NCBI GenBank assembly: GCA_031261125.1
Contig: JAISJZ010000061.1
Span: forward strand, 1 to 21,912
Length of the DNA: 21,912 bases
Direction of reading: 5' to 3'
Source of the DNA: Planctomycetaceae bacterium
GTDB taxonomy: Bacteria > Planctomycetota > Planctomycetia > Pirellulales > Thermoguttaceae
The notes under the pieces are model-generated. The model was not told the origin of the DNA, made no database searches, and was given only the letters and a program-made list of their open reading frames with translations. A program made the position numbers and the translations under genes. This document shows, one piece after another, positions 14,640-21,912 of this stretch; the stretch's first letter is position 1, and every line of letters begins with the position of its first letter.

Positions 14640-15604
14640 ATGCTGCCGCAAGACCAACTCATATCGCTTTGCGATGAAACCGCCGCTCTGGTCAGAGTCG
14701 GCGTACCGCTCGAACCGGCATTGCGGAACCGAAGTACCGGTTTGCCGAATCAGTTGGGCAGCCGCATTCGGGAACTGTCCGAAAAATTGGAATCGGGGCA
14801 ATCCCTTTCCGATGCGTTGAAGAACGACCCGATGTTTCCGCTGGTCTATGCTTCCGTGATAGAATCCGGTTTGGAATCGGGAAACCTCGCCGGTGCTTTG
14901 GAACTTCTTGCTCAAAACCTCCGTCTGCTGCGGGATGCCCGCCGGTTTGTTGTCGGAGCAATGCTTTATCCCCTGCTCGTGTTCAGCGTTGCGTGGCTGA
15001 TGCTTACCGTTGTTTGGTTCAAACTCGGACACGTTTTTGCTGATTTTTTTTCAGGATTTTTCGTTCACGCTGCCGCTGGTTGATAAAATTGTTTTCCGTA
15101 ATGTTGCGTTTGAAGAACACTGTGCCGTAATGCTTGCCGTTCTCGCCGTCGTTTGGTTCGTGTATTTGGCTGTACCGTTCGTCCCGCAGCGTGTTTCTCA
15201 CTTTGCAGCCGCCCCGGTTGTTCTTTTGGCTGCGGACGGCAAACAGGGAACTTGCCAAAGCATCGTTCGCCGGTATCGTTGCTCTGCTGGTTCGTTCTAA
15301 TGTTCCGCTGCCGAAAGCGTTGCCGTTAGCGTTTCAAGCCGTCGGGGCAAAAAATCAGGACAATTCTCCGCTGCCGCATCTTGTTCGGTGGATGCAGCAG
15401 GTTCCGAACGAAGCGGTACTGTTGTCCGGTTTGCAACAGTACAGCGAAACGGCGGTGTTTCGGGCGCAGAACCGGTTAGAACGAATCAAGCAGTGTTTGC
15501 CGATGATTGTGATGCTCGCCCTCGGCTGTTTCGTGTTTGTCCTTTATTTTGTTACGATTGTTTTTCCATACGGCTGCCTGCTTTGGCAAGCCGCCGGCGT
15601 TTAA
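14640..15604 (+). pseudogene. Type II secretion / type IV pilus inner-membrane protein (GspF/PilC family), two frame breaks
   Basis: The product is the polytopic platform protein that the GspE ATPase acts on. The first T2SF domain is seen in 'LVRVGVPLEPALRN...GQSLSDALKND...VIESGLESGNLAGALELLA', followed by a membrane helix near 'ALMYPLLVFSVAWLML'. At a run of eight T (15044-15051) the frame must move on by one to read 'QDFSFTLPLVDKIVF' and a second membrane helix. It must move again at about 15212-15227 to reach 'LRTANRELAKASFAGIVALLVRSNVPLPKAL' (second T2SF domain) and a C-terminal helix, ending at TAA 15602-15604. Rejoined it is about 320 residues, shorter than the usual 400. All domains are well preserved, so sequencing error or slippage is as likely as decay. 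Confidence 0.8.
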
Positions 15605-15676
15605 GGATTTGGACGGTTCTAAAAACTTTTTTCTTATAAAACGGGGCAGGCATTGCCGATAAGCAGGAAGAGTGTC

Positions 15677-15694
15677 TAGCCCGCCGCTCGGCTA
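15677..15694 (+). other. Short inverted repeat and strong ribosome binding site ahead of the aldehyde dehydrogenase
   Basis: TAGCC (15677-15681) and GGCTA (15690-15694) form a 5-bp hairpin in the leader. GGAGG at 15711-15715 lies 7 bases before the GTG at 15723 and decides that start. Confidence 0.35.
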
Positions 15695-15722
15695 AACAAT
15701 TTATTTTCACGGAGGAAAACCA

Positions 15723-17177
15723 GTGTCCATTTCGGAACCCGTCATTCGGAACATAGTCGAAGAAGTCGTTAAACGTATTGCAACCGAAGCAACCAACGGC
15801 ATAGCCGCCCGGCTAAACGGGTTCAGCAAGTCCTACCGCGGGTACAACGGACTATTCTCCGACCCCGACGATGCCGTTGCCGCCGCCAAAAACGCCTTTG
15901 AGGAACTTCAAGCCCGAACCATTGCCGAGCGCAAAGAGATTCTCAACATTATCCGCCGTATCGTGATTGACCAAAGCGTTGAACTCGGCACGATGGAAAT
16001 GAACGAAACGAAAATCGGTCGCCTTGAACACAAGATTGACAAACTTGTCGGTCTCGGCAAAAATGCCCCCGGTGTCGAATTTCTTCGCAGCGAATCGTTC
16101 AGCGGCGACCACGGTTTGACCGTGATTGAATTTTCTCCCTTCGGGGTTATCGGTGCCGTCAGCCCCGTAACGCACTCTTTGCCGACCATTGCAAACAACG
16201 CTATCAATATGATAGCGAGCGGCAATACCGTTGTTTTTAACCCGCATCCAAGCGGCAAACGCATCGCCGCCGAAGGTGTCCGCCGGTTCAACGAAGCGAT
16301 TCTTAAATCGCACGGCATCGACAACCTGATTAACGTGATTGTTGAACCGACAATGGAAACCGCCGATGTGATTTTCAAGCACCCGCAAGTCAACCTGCTT
16401 ATTGTAACCGGAGGACCCGGCGTGGCAAAAGCGGCGTTATCACAAGCAAAACGGGCAATCGTTGCCGGTCCCGGTAATCCGCCGGTGGTCGTTGATGAAA
16501 CCGCCGATTTGGACAGAGCGGCGCGGAGCATCATTTTCGGGGCGGCATACGATAACAATTTGCTGTGTCTCGCCGAAAAAGAAGTGTTCGTCGTCGAGAG
16601 CGTGTTTGACGCGATGCTCCAAGCGATGGAACGTGCCGGGGCGGTAAAACTTAGTGCAGCGGAAGTTGATGCGTTCACGAAGAAAGGTATCGTGCAGGTT
16701 GGCGAGGGCGATAAGAAACACGATGCGCCGAGCCGCGAATTTTTGGGGAAAGACGCAAAAGTGTTAGCGGCGGGTATCGGTAAAAGCGTTTCTGACAAAA
16801 CGGAGATTATCTTCGGCGAAACAGACCGCGATAACCCATTTGTGCCGGTGGAGCAGATGATGCCGTTCCTGCCGTTTGTCCGCGTAAAGGATTTTGATGA
16901 AGGCGTGGCGTTAGCGAAAAAAGCGGAACACGGTTTCCGGCATACGGCGATTATTCATTCGAGTAATGTCTATAATATGACGAAAATGGGGCGGGTGATG
17001 GACACAACGATTTACGTCAAGAACGGTCCCAGCACAGCGGGCAACGGCGGCGGCGGCGAGGGCTGGTCATCGTTTTCGATTGCGGGACCGACAGGTGAAG
17101 GAATCACGACACCGCTTACATTCACCCGGCAGCGACGCTGCGCTTTGATTGACTCTTTGCATATCTTGGGACGGTAA
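15723..17177 (+). CDS. CoA-acylating aldehyde dehydrogenase, PduP/EutE (microcompartment) type
   Basis: Encodes 484 residues. Enzymes of this family oxidise an aldehyde such as propionaldehyde or acetaldehyde with NAD and CoA to the acyl-CoA, usually inside a bacterial microcompartment. The N-terminal 'EPVIRNIVEEVVKRI' (about 5-19) looks like the short amphipathic encapsulation helix of such enzymes, separated from the catalytic body by a linker. The NAD-binding fold includes 'GGPGVAKAALSQAKRAIVAG' (about 230-249). The catalytic cysteine is C282 in 'DNNLLCLAEKEVFV'. The C-terminus 'GITTPLTFTRQRRCALID' is typical of the family. The GTG start is fixed by a strong GGAGG. No shell protein, PduL phosphotransacylase or aldolase gene lies within the window, so the compartment would have to be encoded elsewhere. 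Confidence 0.9.
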   Translation: MSISEPVIRNIVEEVVKRIATEATNGIAARLNGFSKSYRGYNGLFSDPDDAVAAAKNAFEELQARTIAERKEILNIIRRIVIDQSVELGTMEMNETKIGRLEHKIDKLVGLGKNAPGVEFLRSESFSGDHGLTVIEFSPFGVIGAVSPVTHSLPTIANNAINMIASGNTVVFNPHPSGKRIAAEGVRRFNEAILKSHGIDNLINVIVEPTMETADVIFKHPQVNLLIVTGGPGVAKAALSQAKRAIVAGPGNPPVVVDETADLDRAARSIIFGAAYDNNLLCLAEKEVFVVESVFDAMLQAMERAGAVKLSAAEVDAFTKKGIVQVGEGDKKHDAPSREFLGKDAKVLAAGIGKSVSDKTEIIFGETDRDNPFVPVEQMMPFLPFVRVKDFDEGVALAKKAEHGFRHTAIIHSSNVYNMTKMGRVMDTTIYVKNGPSTAGNGGGGEGWSSFSIAGPTGEGITTPLTFTRQRRCALIDSLHILGR

Positions 17178-17189
17178 TACAGCAGCGTA

Positions 17190-17217
17190 TTGCTCTTTTA
17201 TCACGGCGGTGTATAAT
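17190..17217 (+). promoter_or_regulatory. Candidate promoter for the FHA gene
   Basis: TTGCTC (17190-17195), a 16-base spacer and a perfect TATAAT (17212-17217). Immediately after it GGAGG (17218-17222) and CCTCC (17231-17235) can pair as a hairpin at the 5' end of the transcript. Confidence 0.5.
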
Positions 17218-17262
17218 GGAGGTTCCATTTCCTCCACACCGCTTTTCCGAAGTTCACTGGCG

Positions 17263-17991
17263 TTGGTCACGATTCGCATTTTAGACGGTCCCGAACGCGG
17301 CAAAGCATATCCCAAAATTGCAACTCCGGTGTCTATCGGGCGGGAAGAAGGAAATTTTATCCAGCTAAATGACGAGCGGGTCAGCCGGTATCACCTGAAA
17401 ATCCACGAAAATAACGGTGTTGTTTTGCTGACCGACTTGCAAAGCACCAACGGAACCCGTGTCAACGGTGAAGTTGTACAGGTTTGGCAGTTGAGACCGG
17501 GCGATGTTATTACGCTTGGACGTTCCGTTCTTGTTTTCGGCTCCACGGAAGAAATTGCGAAACGGCTGTCAGCAATAACACTGAAAAGAGAACCCGGTTC
17601 GGCAGCAATGGGAGCAGAGGGTGAAAATTTTCAGTTTCTTGAAAAGTCGTTTCAACGAAATTCACAAAACGATTTGTCGTCCCGGCTCTTTGAAATCGAA
17701 ATTTTCCGGGGATTAACGCCGGAGGAACTCGCTCCGCTGCATCAACTTGCACCGCCGGAACTGCCGAAAGGACTGCCGCCGAAGGAAACGGCACAAATGG
17801 CGGAATATCTGCAATATCTTCTTCTGAGGCTGCGGTACTTGGTTTCCACCGTCCGCAACGAACCGGGAACAGCAAAAAACGGTGAAGAAGGCAAAGAAGA
17901 CCGCGTTTCCCTCTCCGCTGCCCAATGGCAAAACGTCATTGATTTGTACGCCAGAGTGTCCGAACAACTGACCACGATTACAGAACCATAA
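17263..17991 (+). CDS. FHA (forkhead-associated) domain protein
   Basis: Encodes about 242 residues. The N-terminal 100 or so form an FHA domain, a phosphothreonine-peptide reader. Diagnostic motifs are 'SIGREEGNFIQLNDERVSRYHLKI' (GR, then SRxH) and 'DLQSTNGTRVNG'. The remaining 140 residues are helical with a Glu-rich segment and a Pro-rich stretch ('PPELPKGLPPKE') and match nothing that I recognise. No ATG opens this frame near the domain. A TTG at 17263 gives MVTIRILDGPERGK, and CTG at 17257 would give MALVTIRILDG, close to planctomycete FHA proteins as I recall them. An open frame extends back into the aldehyde dehydrogenase gene without homology. The secreted-protein gene starts one base after its stop, so they are probably co-transcribed. 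Confidence 0.85.
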   Translation: MVTIRILDGPERGKAYPKIATPVSIGREEGNFIQLNDERVSRYHLKIHENNGVVLLTDLQSTNGTRVNGEVVQVWQLRPGDVITLGRSVLVFGSTEEIAKRLSAITLKREPGSAAMGAEGENFQFLEKSFQRNSQNDLSSRLFEIEIFRGLTPEELAPLHQLAPPELPKGLPPKETAQMAEYLQYLLLRLRYLVSTVRNEPGTAKNGEEGKEDRVSLSAAQWQNVIDLYARVSEQLTTITEP

Positions 17992-17992
17992 A

Positions 17993-20470
17993 ATGAACCG
18001 CTTTCTACTACTGTTTTGCACTGTTTTTTTAGCACAAACGGCAATTTATGCCGAGGAATTGCAAACGCCGCCGTGTTTTTCCGGCATTTATCCATCGTTG
18101 GCGATGTTCAACGACGATGGCGAGTGCGGTACCGGTACGGTTGTTGCTTGGGCTGACCGGCTCTGGGCGACAACTTACGGTCCCCATTCGCCGCACGGTT
18201 CCAGCGATAAACTCTACGAAATTACGCCGGAACTCAAACAGATTGTCCGCAGCGAATCTGTCGGCGGCACCCACGCAAACCGGCTAATTCATCGGGAATC
18301 GAAGCAACTCGTCATCGGACCCTATCTGATTGACGAACAGCGGAACGTTCGTGCCGTTTCGCCGAAAGTAATGCCGGGACGATTGACAGCAACTGCAAGA
18401 CATTTGACCGACCCGGAAAACAAAGTGTATTTCGCCACGATGGAAGAAGGGTTGTATGAAGTCGATGTCAAAACACTTGCCGTCAAAAATTTTATCAAAG
18501 ACGGCAATCCGATTAAAAAAGGTTATACCGACGAAGCCGGTATTTCAACATTCCAATCGCAATTGCCCGGCTATCACGGCAAGGGGTCGTATTCCGGTCA
18601 GGGGCGACTCGTCTATGCCCAGAACGGTGACCGCGACGAGCGGGTACAAACCGACCCGACAACTCCCAGCGGTGCGTTAGCGGAATGGAAAATGAAGGGT
18701 GATTGGCAACTTATCCGCCGCAATCAATTCACCGAAGTTACAGGACCCGGCGGAATTATCGGCAACGAACATCCTGACACCGACCCGATTTGGTCTATTG
18801 GCTGGGATTACCGCTCGCTGATTTTGATGGTGCTTGACGGCGGGCAATGGACAGCGTATCGGCTGCCGAAAGCGTCGCATACTTACGACAGCGCACTCGG
18901 ACACTATACTGAATGGCCCCGAATTCGGGACATCGGCGGTGAATATTTATTGATGACAATGCACGGCACGTTTTGGCGGTTTCCGAAAACATTCACGCCG
19001 AAAAACTCCGCCGGTATCGAACCGCGAAGCACTTATCTCAAAGTGATCGGAGATTTTTGCCGTTGGAATGACCGCATCGTTTGCGGCTGTGACGATTCCG
19101 CAAAATCGGAATTTATGAACAAACGCAAGATTAAGGGCAATCTGTCGGCACCGGGACGTTCGCAGTCGAACCTCTGGTTTATCAAGCCGGAACAACTCGA
19201 CAACTTCGGTCCGAAAATCGGTCGCGGCTGTCCGTGGGTACACGATACCGTGAAGGCAAACGAGTATTCCGAACCGTATCTTTTCGCCGGTTATGAACAT
19301 CGGCAACTTTTCCTGCGGCACGGCAACAGCGAACCGGTTACGGTGTCGATGGAAATGGATGCCAAAGGGGACGGCAATTATCAAGTGTATAAAACCGTTG
19401 CCGTTCCTGCCGAAGGGATTTTCGTAACGTTTGACAAAGATGTTCCCGGCGTTTGGATTCGTCTGAAAACGGACAAAGCCGCTGCCGATATGACGGCGAT
19501 GTTTCATTATCGGGGCGATGATAACCGGACGAAGCAGTATGCCGAAAAGTTTGACGGACTGGCACAACTCGGCGACGAAAATATCTGCGGCGGTGTGATG
19601 CTGGCGCGGGGCGGCGGCTTCAAAACACTTCGGCTTGTTGCGCAAAATACTGTATCTAATTCACAGGACGGCGAGTTCGGTCCGTATGACCTTGACGGCG
19701 ATTTAACACTGAAAAAACAGGACGACCCGGAGGGTTTGAAATGGACGAAGGAACACGCTGCAATTCCGGCGGGTGTGTTGCAATATGATGAGGCATCGGT
19801 GCTGCTCGTGGACGAAAAGGGGCGTTGGCGGTTGCCGAAGGGGGACAAGCGGCGGGATAAGCCGGGCATCCTCGGCGAGGAGCGGGTTTGCCGTGAAGTG
19901 GCAACGGAGCGGGACTTGCTGCACGCACACGGCACGTTTTATGAATTGCCTGCCGACAATGCGGGCGGCGTTCAGAAGATTCGACCAATAGCGTCGCATC
20001 CGTTCCGCATTAAGGATTACGCTTCGTATCGGGGAATGTTAGTAGTGAGCGGCATAAAAACAAACGTTAGCGAGGGCAGTTTTACCTCAAACAATTCGCA
20101 CATCATCAAAAGTGACGACGACAAATGCGCCGTATGGTGCGGAGTGATTGACGACCTCTGGGAACTCGGCAAGCCGCGCGGCATCGGCGGACCGTGGAAG
20201 GACAGCGAAGTCAAAGCAAACGAACCGTCCGACCCCTATTTAATGACGGGCTACGATAAAAAGCGGATCGAACTGTCGCATCATTCAACGGAACCGGTCG
20301 TGTTCCGCATTGAATTAGACGTTTGCGGCGACGGTCAGTGGTCGCTGTGGAAAACGGTCAGTGTTGCCCCGAACAAAACGGAGAAACTCGACATACCGGT
20401 CGATGCGTACTGGGTGCGGCTCGTGAGCGATAAATCAGCGACGGTTTCGGCGGTGTTTGAGTATGAATGA
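17993..20470 (+). CDS. Large secreted protein with a duplicated C-terminal module, function unknown
   Basis: Encodes 825 residues with a clear signal peptide (about 1-20, 'MNRFLLLFCTVFLAQTAIYA'), so it is exported to the periplasm or outside. No catalytic family is recognised. Residues about 250-505 and 570-825 are copies of one module at a nearly constant offset of 320. Paired landmarks are 'HGTFWRFP' (324-331) and 'HGTFYELP' (646-653); 'CPW' (413) and 'GPW' (733); 'VKANEYSEPYL' (420-430) and 'VKANEPSDPYL' (740-750); 'SEPV' (446) and 'TEPV' (766); and 'KTVAV' and 'KTVSV' (467, 787). Each copy ends in a beta-sandwich-like unit. The N-terminal part has short repeated strand patterns that could be propeller-like. 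The gene follows the FHA gene by one base. Confidence 0.75.
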   Translation: MNRFLLLFCTVFLAQTAIYAEELQTPPCFSGIYPSLAMFNDDGECGTGTVVAWADRLWATTYGPHSPHGSSDKLYEITPELKQIVRSESVGGTHANRLIHRESKQLVIGPYLIDEQRNVRAVSPKVMPGRLTATARHLTDPENKVYFATMEEGLYEVDVKTLAVKNFIKDGNPIKKGYTDEAGISTFQSQLPGYHGKGSYSGQGRLVYAQNGDRDERVQTDPTTPSGALAEWKMKGDWQLIRRNQFTEVTGPGGIIGNEHPDTDPIWSIGWDYRSLILMVLDGGQWTAYRLPKASHTYDSALGHYTEWPRIRDIGGEYLLMTMHGTFWRFPKTFTPKNSAGIEPRSTYLKVIGDFCRWNDRIVCGCDDSAKSEFMNKRKIKGNLSAPGRSQSNLWFIKPEQLDNFGPKIGRGCPWVHDTVKANEYSEPYLFAGYEHRQLFLRHGNSEPVTVSMEMDAKGDGNYQVYKTVAVPAEGIFVTFDKDVPGVWIRLKTDKAAADMTAMFHYRGDDNRTKQYAEKFDGLAQLGDENICGGVMLARGGGFKTLRLVAQNTVSNSQDGEFGPYDLDGDLTLKKQDDPEGLKWTKEHAAIPAGVLQYDEASVLLVDEKGRWRLPKGDKRRDKPGILGEERVCREVATERDLLHAHGTFYELPADNAGGVQKIRPIASHPFRIKDYASYRGMLVVSGIKTNVSEGSFTSNNSHIIKSDDDKCAVWCGVIDDLWELGKPRGIGGPWKDSEVKANEPSDPYLMTGYDKKRIELSHHSTEPVVFRIELDVCGDGQWSLWKTVSVAPNKTEKLDIPVDAYWVRLVSDKSATVSAVFEYE

Positions 20471-20485
20471 GCCCTCTATCGAATT

Positions 20486-20746
20486 TTGTTTTTCTCTGTG
20501 ATAAATTTAGAAAATCGTCGTCACTTCGACCCGTTAACGGATACGAATTGGCGTGGTCGTCCATTGGTTGATATGGCAACGGTGGTGAACTTAATTGCGA
20601 ACACAAAAACAGCGACGGGGTTGACGGTGCGATGTGTCGAGGACAGAAATGTTTATCCAACGAAAATCAAAGTCACGGCGGAACAATTTGCACAAGTTCA
20701 TTTGCAACCGGAAACTTTTCACGCCGAGTGGAACTATACCCACTAG
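20486..20746 (+). pseudogene. ISAzo13-family (Rhodopirellula-type) transposase, C-terminal remnant
   Basis: About 75 residues resemble the end of ISAzo13-family DDE transposases. The landmarks are 'NWRGRPLVD', 'TVVNLIANTKTATGLTVR', 'YPTKIKV' and the terminal 'FHAEWNYT'. A full transposase has around 400 residues, so the catalytic DDE domain is missing. Homology starts only about 30 bases after the stop of the secreted-protein gene, so the element was cut here by deletion or a later insertion. An imperfectly spaced inverted pair, AGCGTC (20745-20750) and GACGCT (20772-20777), follows the stop and could be what is left of an element end. The open frame from 20486 is not a functional gene. Confidence 0.8.
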
Positions 20747-20809
20747 CGTCCAATTAATGCCAATCAAACGCGACGCTATTCATTGATATAAAACAGGTTA
20801 TGTTGACTA

Positions 20810-20838
20810 TTGACTTGTCACGATTTGAAATGTAGAAT
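20810..20838 (+). promoter_or_regulatory. Promoter of the IS4-family transposase
   Basis: TTGACT (20810-20815), a 17-base spacer and TAGAAT (20833-20838) form the best vegetative-type promoter in the window. An AGGG ribosome site lies at about 20875-20880 before the ATG at 20884. Confidence 0.6.
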
Positions 20839-20883
20839 CCCTTTTTGGGCGTTTTTCGACGAAATCCGACCATTGAGGGAACA

Positions 20884-21912
20884 ATGAACCAAGGAAAAAC
20901 TATTTTTTCTCAAATACTTGAGACCATTCCGTGGATGCGATTTCAGGCATGTGTGGATCAATATAAAGGCGATTGGCATGTCCAGACATTCGACTGTAAC
21001 GAATTTTTTCGGGTGATGCTTTTCGCCCAACTGACTTTTCGTGACATTCTCAAAGACATCGTCTCCTGCCTGAACGCGATGCCGAAACGATTGTATCACA
21101 TCGGTATTCGCAGTCGATTGACGCGAAGCAACCTTGCTCATGCGAACAACAAAAGAGATTGGAGGATTTTTCGAGATTTCGCACAAGTATTGATCAAAGA
21201 TGCCGTCGGGCTTTATGCCGACGAACCGCTTGGATGGGACACGGACGCTTGCGTTTATGCCCTGGATGCGACGACCATTGACCTTTGCCTTTCGCTGTTT
21301 CCTGGGGCGAATTTCCGCAGGACGAAAGGGGCGGTCAAGATGCACACGATGATCAACCTTCGTGGCAAGATACCAGAGTTTATCCTTATTTCCACGGGGA
21401 AAGTCCATGATGTCAATGCGAGGGACGACATTGCCTGGCTTCACGACTGTTGGTATGTCATGGATCGCGGTTACTTGGATTTCGAACGCCTGTATGCCAT
21501 CCATGAAGCCAGGTCATTTTTGCAACAAGAAGTAAAACGAACACGCAATACGAGAGAGTTTACTCGAATCCCGTCGACAAAAGTACCGGTGTCCTTTGCG
21601 ACCAGCGGGTTCGTTTGACGGGACAGAAGGCGTTGAAGAACTATCCGGAATTGATTCGACGCATCAAGTATATTGACAGCGAGACGGGAAAACGATTGAC
21701 CTTTCTCACCAACAACTTCCTCGTCGATGCCAAGACGATTTCGGTCGTGTACAAAAATCGTTGGCATGTCGAACTGTTTTTCAAATGGATCAAACAACAT
21801 TTGCACGTTAAATCGTTCTATGGTTTTTCGCCCAATGCGGTGAAGAGTCAACTTTGGATTGCGGTTTGCGTTTACACCTTGCTGGCGATCTTGCGGAAGC
21901 GAAACGGCTTCA
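20884..21912 (+). pseudogene. IS4-family transposase (DUF4372 group), one frame break, cut by window edge
   Basis: The N-terminus 'FSQILETIPWMRFQACVDQYKGD' matches the DUF4372 domain of IS4-family transposases. The first catalytic Asp lies in 'YALDATTIDLCLSLF', the second in 'YVMDRGYLDFERL', and the Y(2)R(3)E(6)K signature is exact in 'YKNRWHVELFFKWIK', supplying the Glu. At a run of five T (21517-21521) the frame is broken: the first frame ends at a TGA at 21616-21618, while 'ATRSKTNTQYERVYSNPVD' continues in another frame to the window end. One additional T would restore a single product. The start at 20884 has an AGGG ribosome site; the frame also opens at a TTG at 20845. The left end of the element lies between 20747 and 20840 and was not resolved. 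Confidence 0.88.

Noticed and set aside
15908..16798. Long minus-strand open frame of 296 codons opposite the aldehyde dehydrogenase
   Set aside because: It is fully antisense to a well-conserved enzyme, has biased composition and no recognisable domain; it is a codon-bias shadow.
17149..17262. Early start for the FHA protein inside the aldehyde dehydrogenase gene
   Set aside because: The additional residues are not FHA-like, and the promoter TATAAT at 17212-17217 lies downstream of that start.
1..21912. tRNA, rRNA, CRISPR array or defence island
   Set aside because: No cloverleaf, rRNA core sequence, spaced direct repeats or defence-type gene was recognised on either strand by reading.

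Overview
The window looks like about 22 kb of a Gram-negative, probably planctomycetal genome (Pirellulales-like; inference). The reasons are a Rhodopirellula-type (ISAzo13) transposase remnant, a short ECF sigma factor translationally coupled to a planctomycete-style uncharacterised protein, a BMC-type CoA-acylating aldehyde dehydrogenase, an FHA protein, KDO/LPS-export genes and mostly weak or absent Shine-Dalgarno sites. Base composition is moderate and no rRNA, tRNA or CRISPR was seen.

Layout. Positions 1-93 hold the start of an IS3-family OrfA (minus). cutA (minus) and a FlgN-like gene (plus) are divergent at 361-1245. A minus-strand pair follows: an ECF sigma factor (2739-3179) overlapping, through TAATG, a hypothetical gene whose frame is broken twice (1254-2739). 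A plus-strand group follows: a CheX-like phosphatase with a Trp-Gly linker, a LUD-domain protein and prfB, which carries the programmed CTT-TGA-C frameshift. Convergent to it are hisB and gspE (minus, 5952-8334). A divergent spacer with a palindrome leads into lptB-kdsD-kdsC and a 1097-residue LptC/LptA-like protein (8483-14559), a rearranged counterpart of the proteobacterial kdsD-kdsC-lptC-lptA-lptB cluster. A frame-broken gspF, a PduP/EutE-like aldehyde dehydrogenase, an FHA protein and an 825-residue secreted protein with a duplicated module follow. The right end is mobile DNA: an ISAzo13 remnant and an IS4 transposase with one frame break, running off the window.

Themes. The best functional unit is the outer-membrane LPS locus: two KDO-synthesis enzymes, the LptB ATPase with an unusual C-terminal tail, and a very long single-anchor protein that could replace LptC plus LptA. 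gspE and gspF supply parts of a type II secretion or type IV pilus machine. FlgN and CheX suggest motility. Three genes carry five apparent frame breaks, mostly at or near short homopolymers. This may be residual sequencing error, so the breaks need read-level checking before calling gene decay. In contrast, the prfB break is a conserved, regulated frameshift. gspE also contains an in-frame 84-bp segment bounded by 13-bp inverted repeats, placed between its zinc-binding cysteine pairs.
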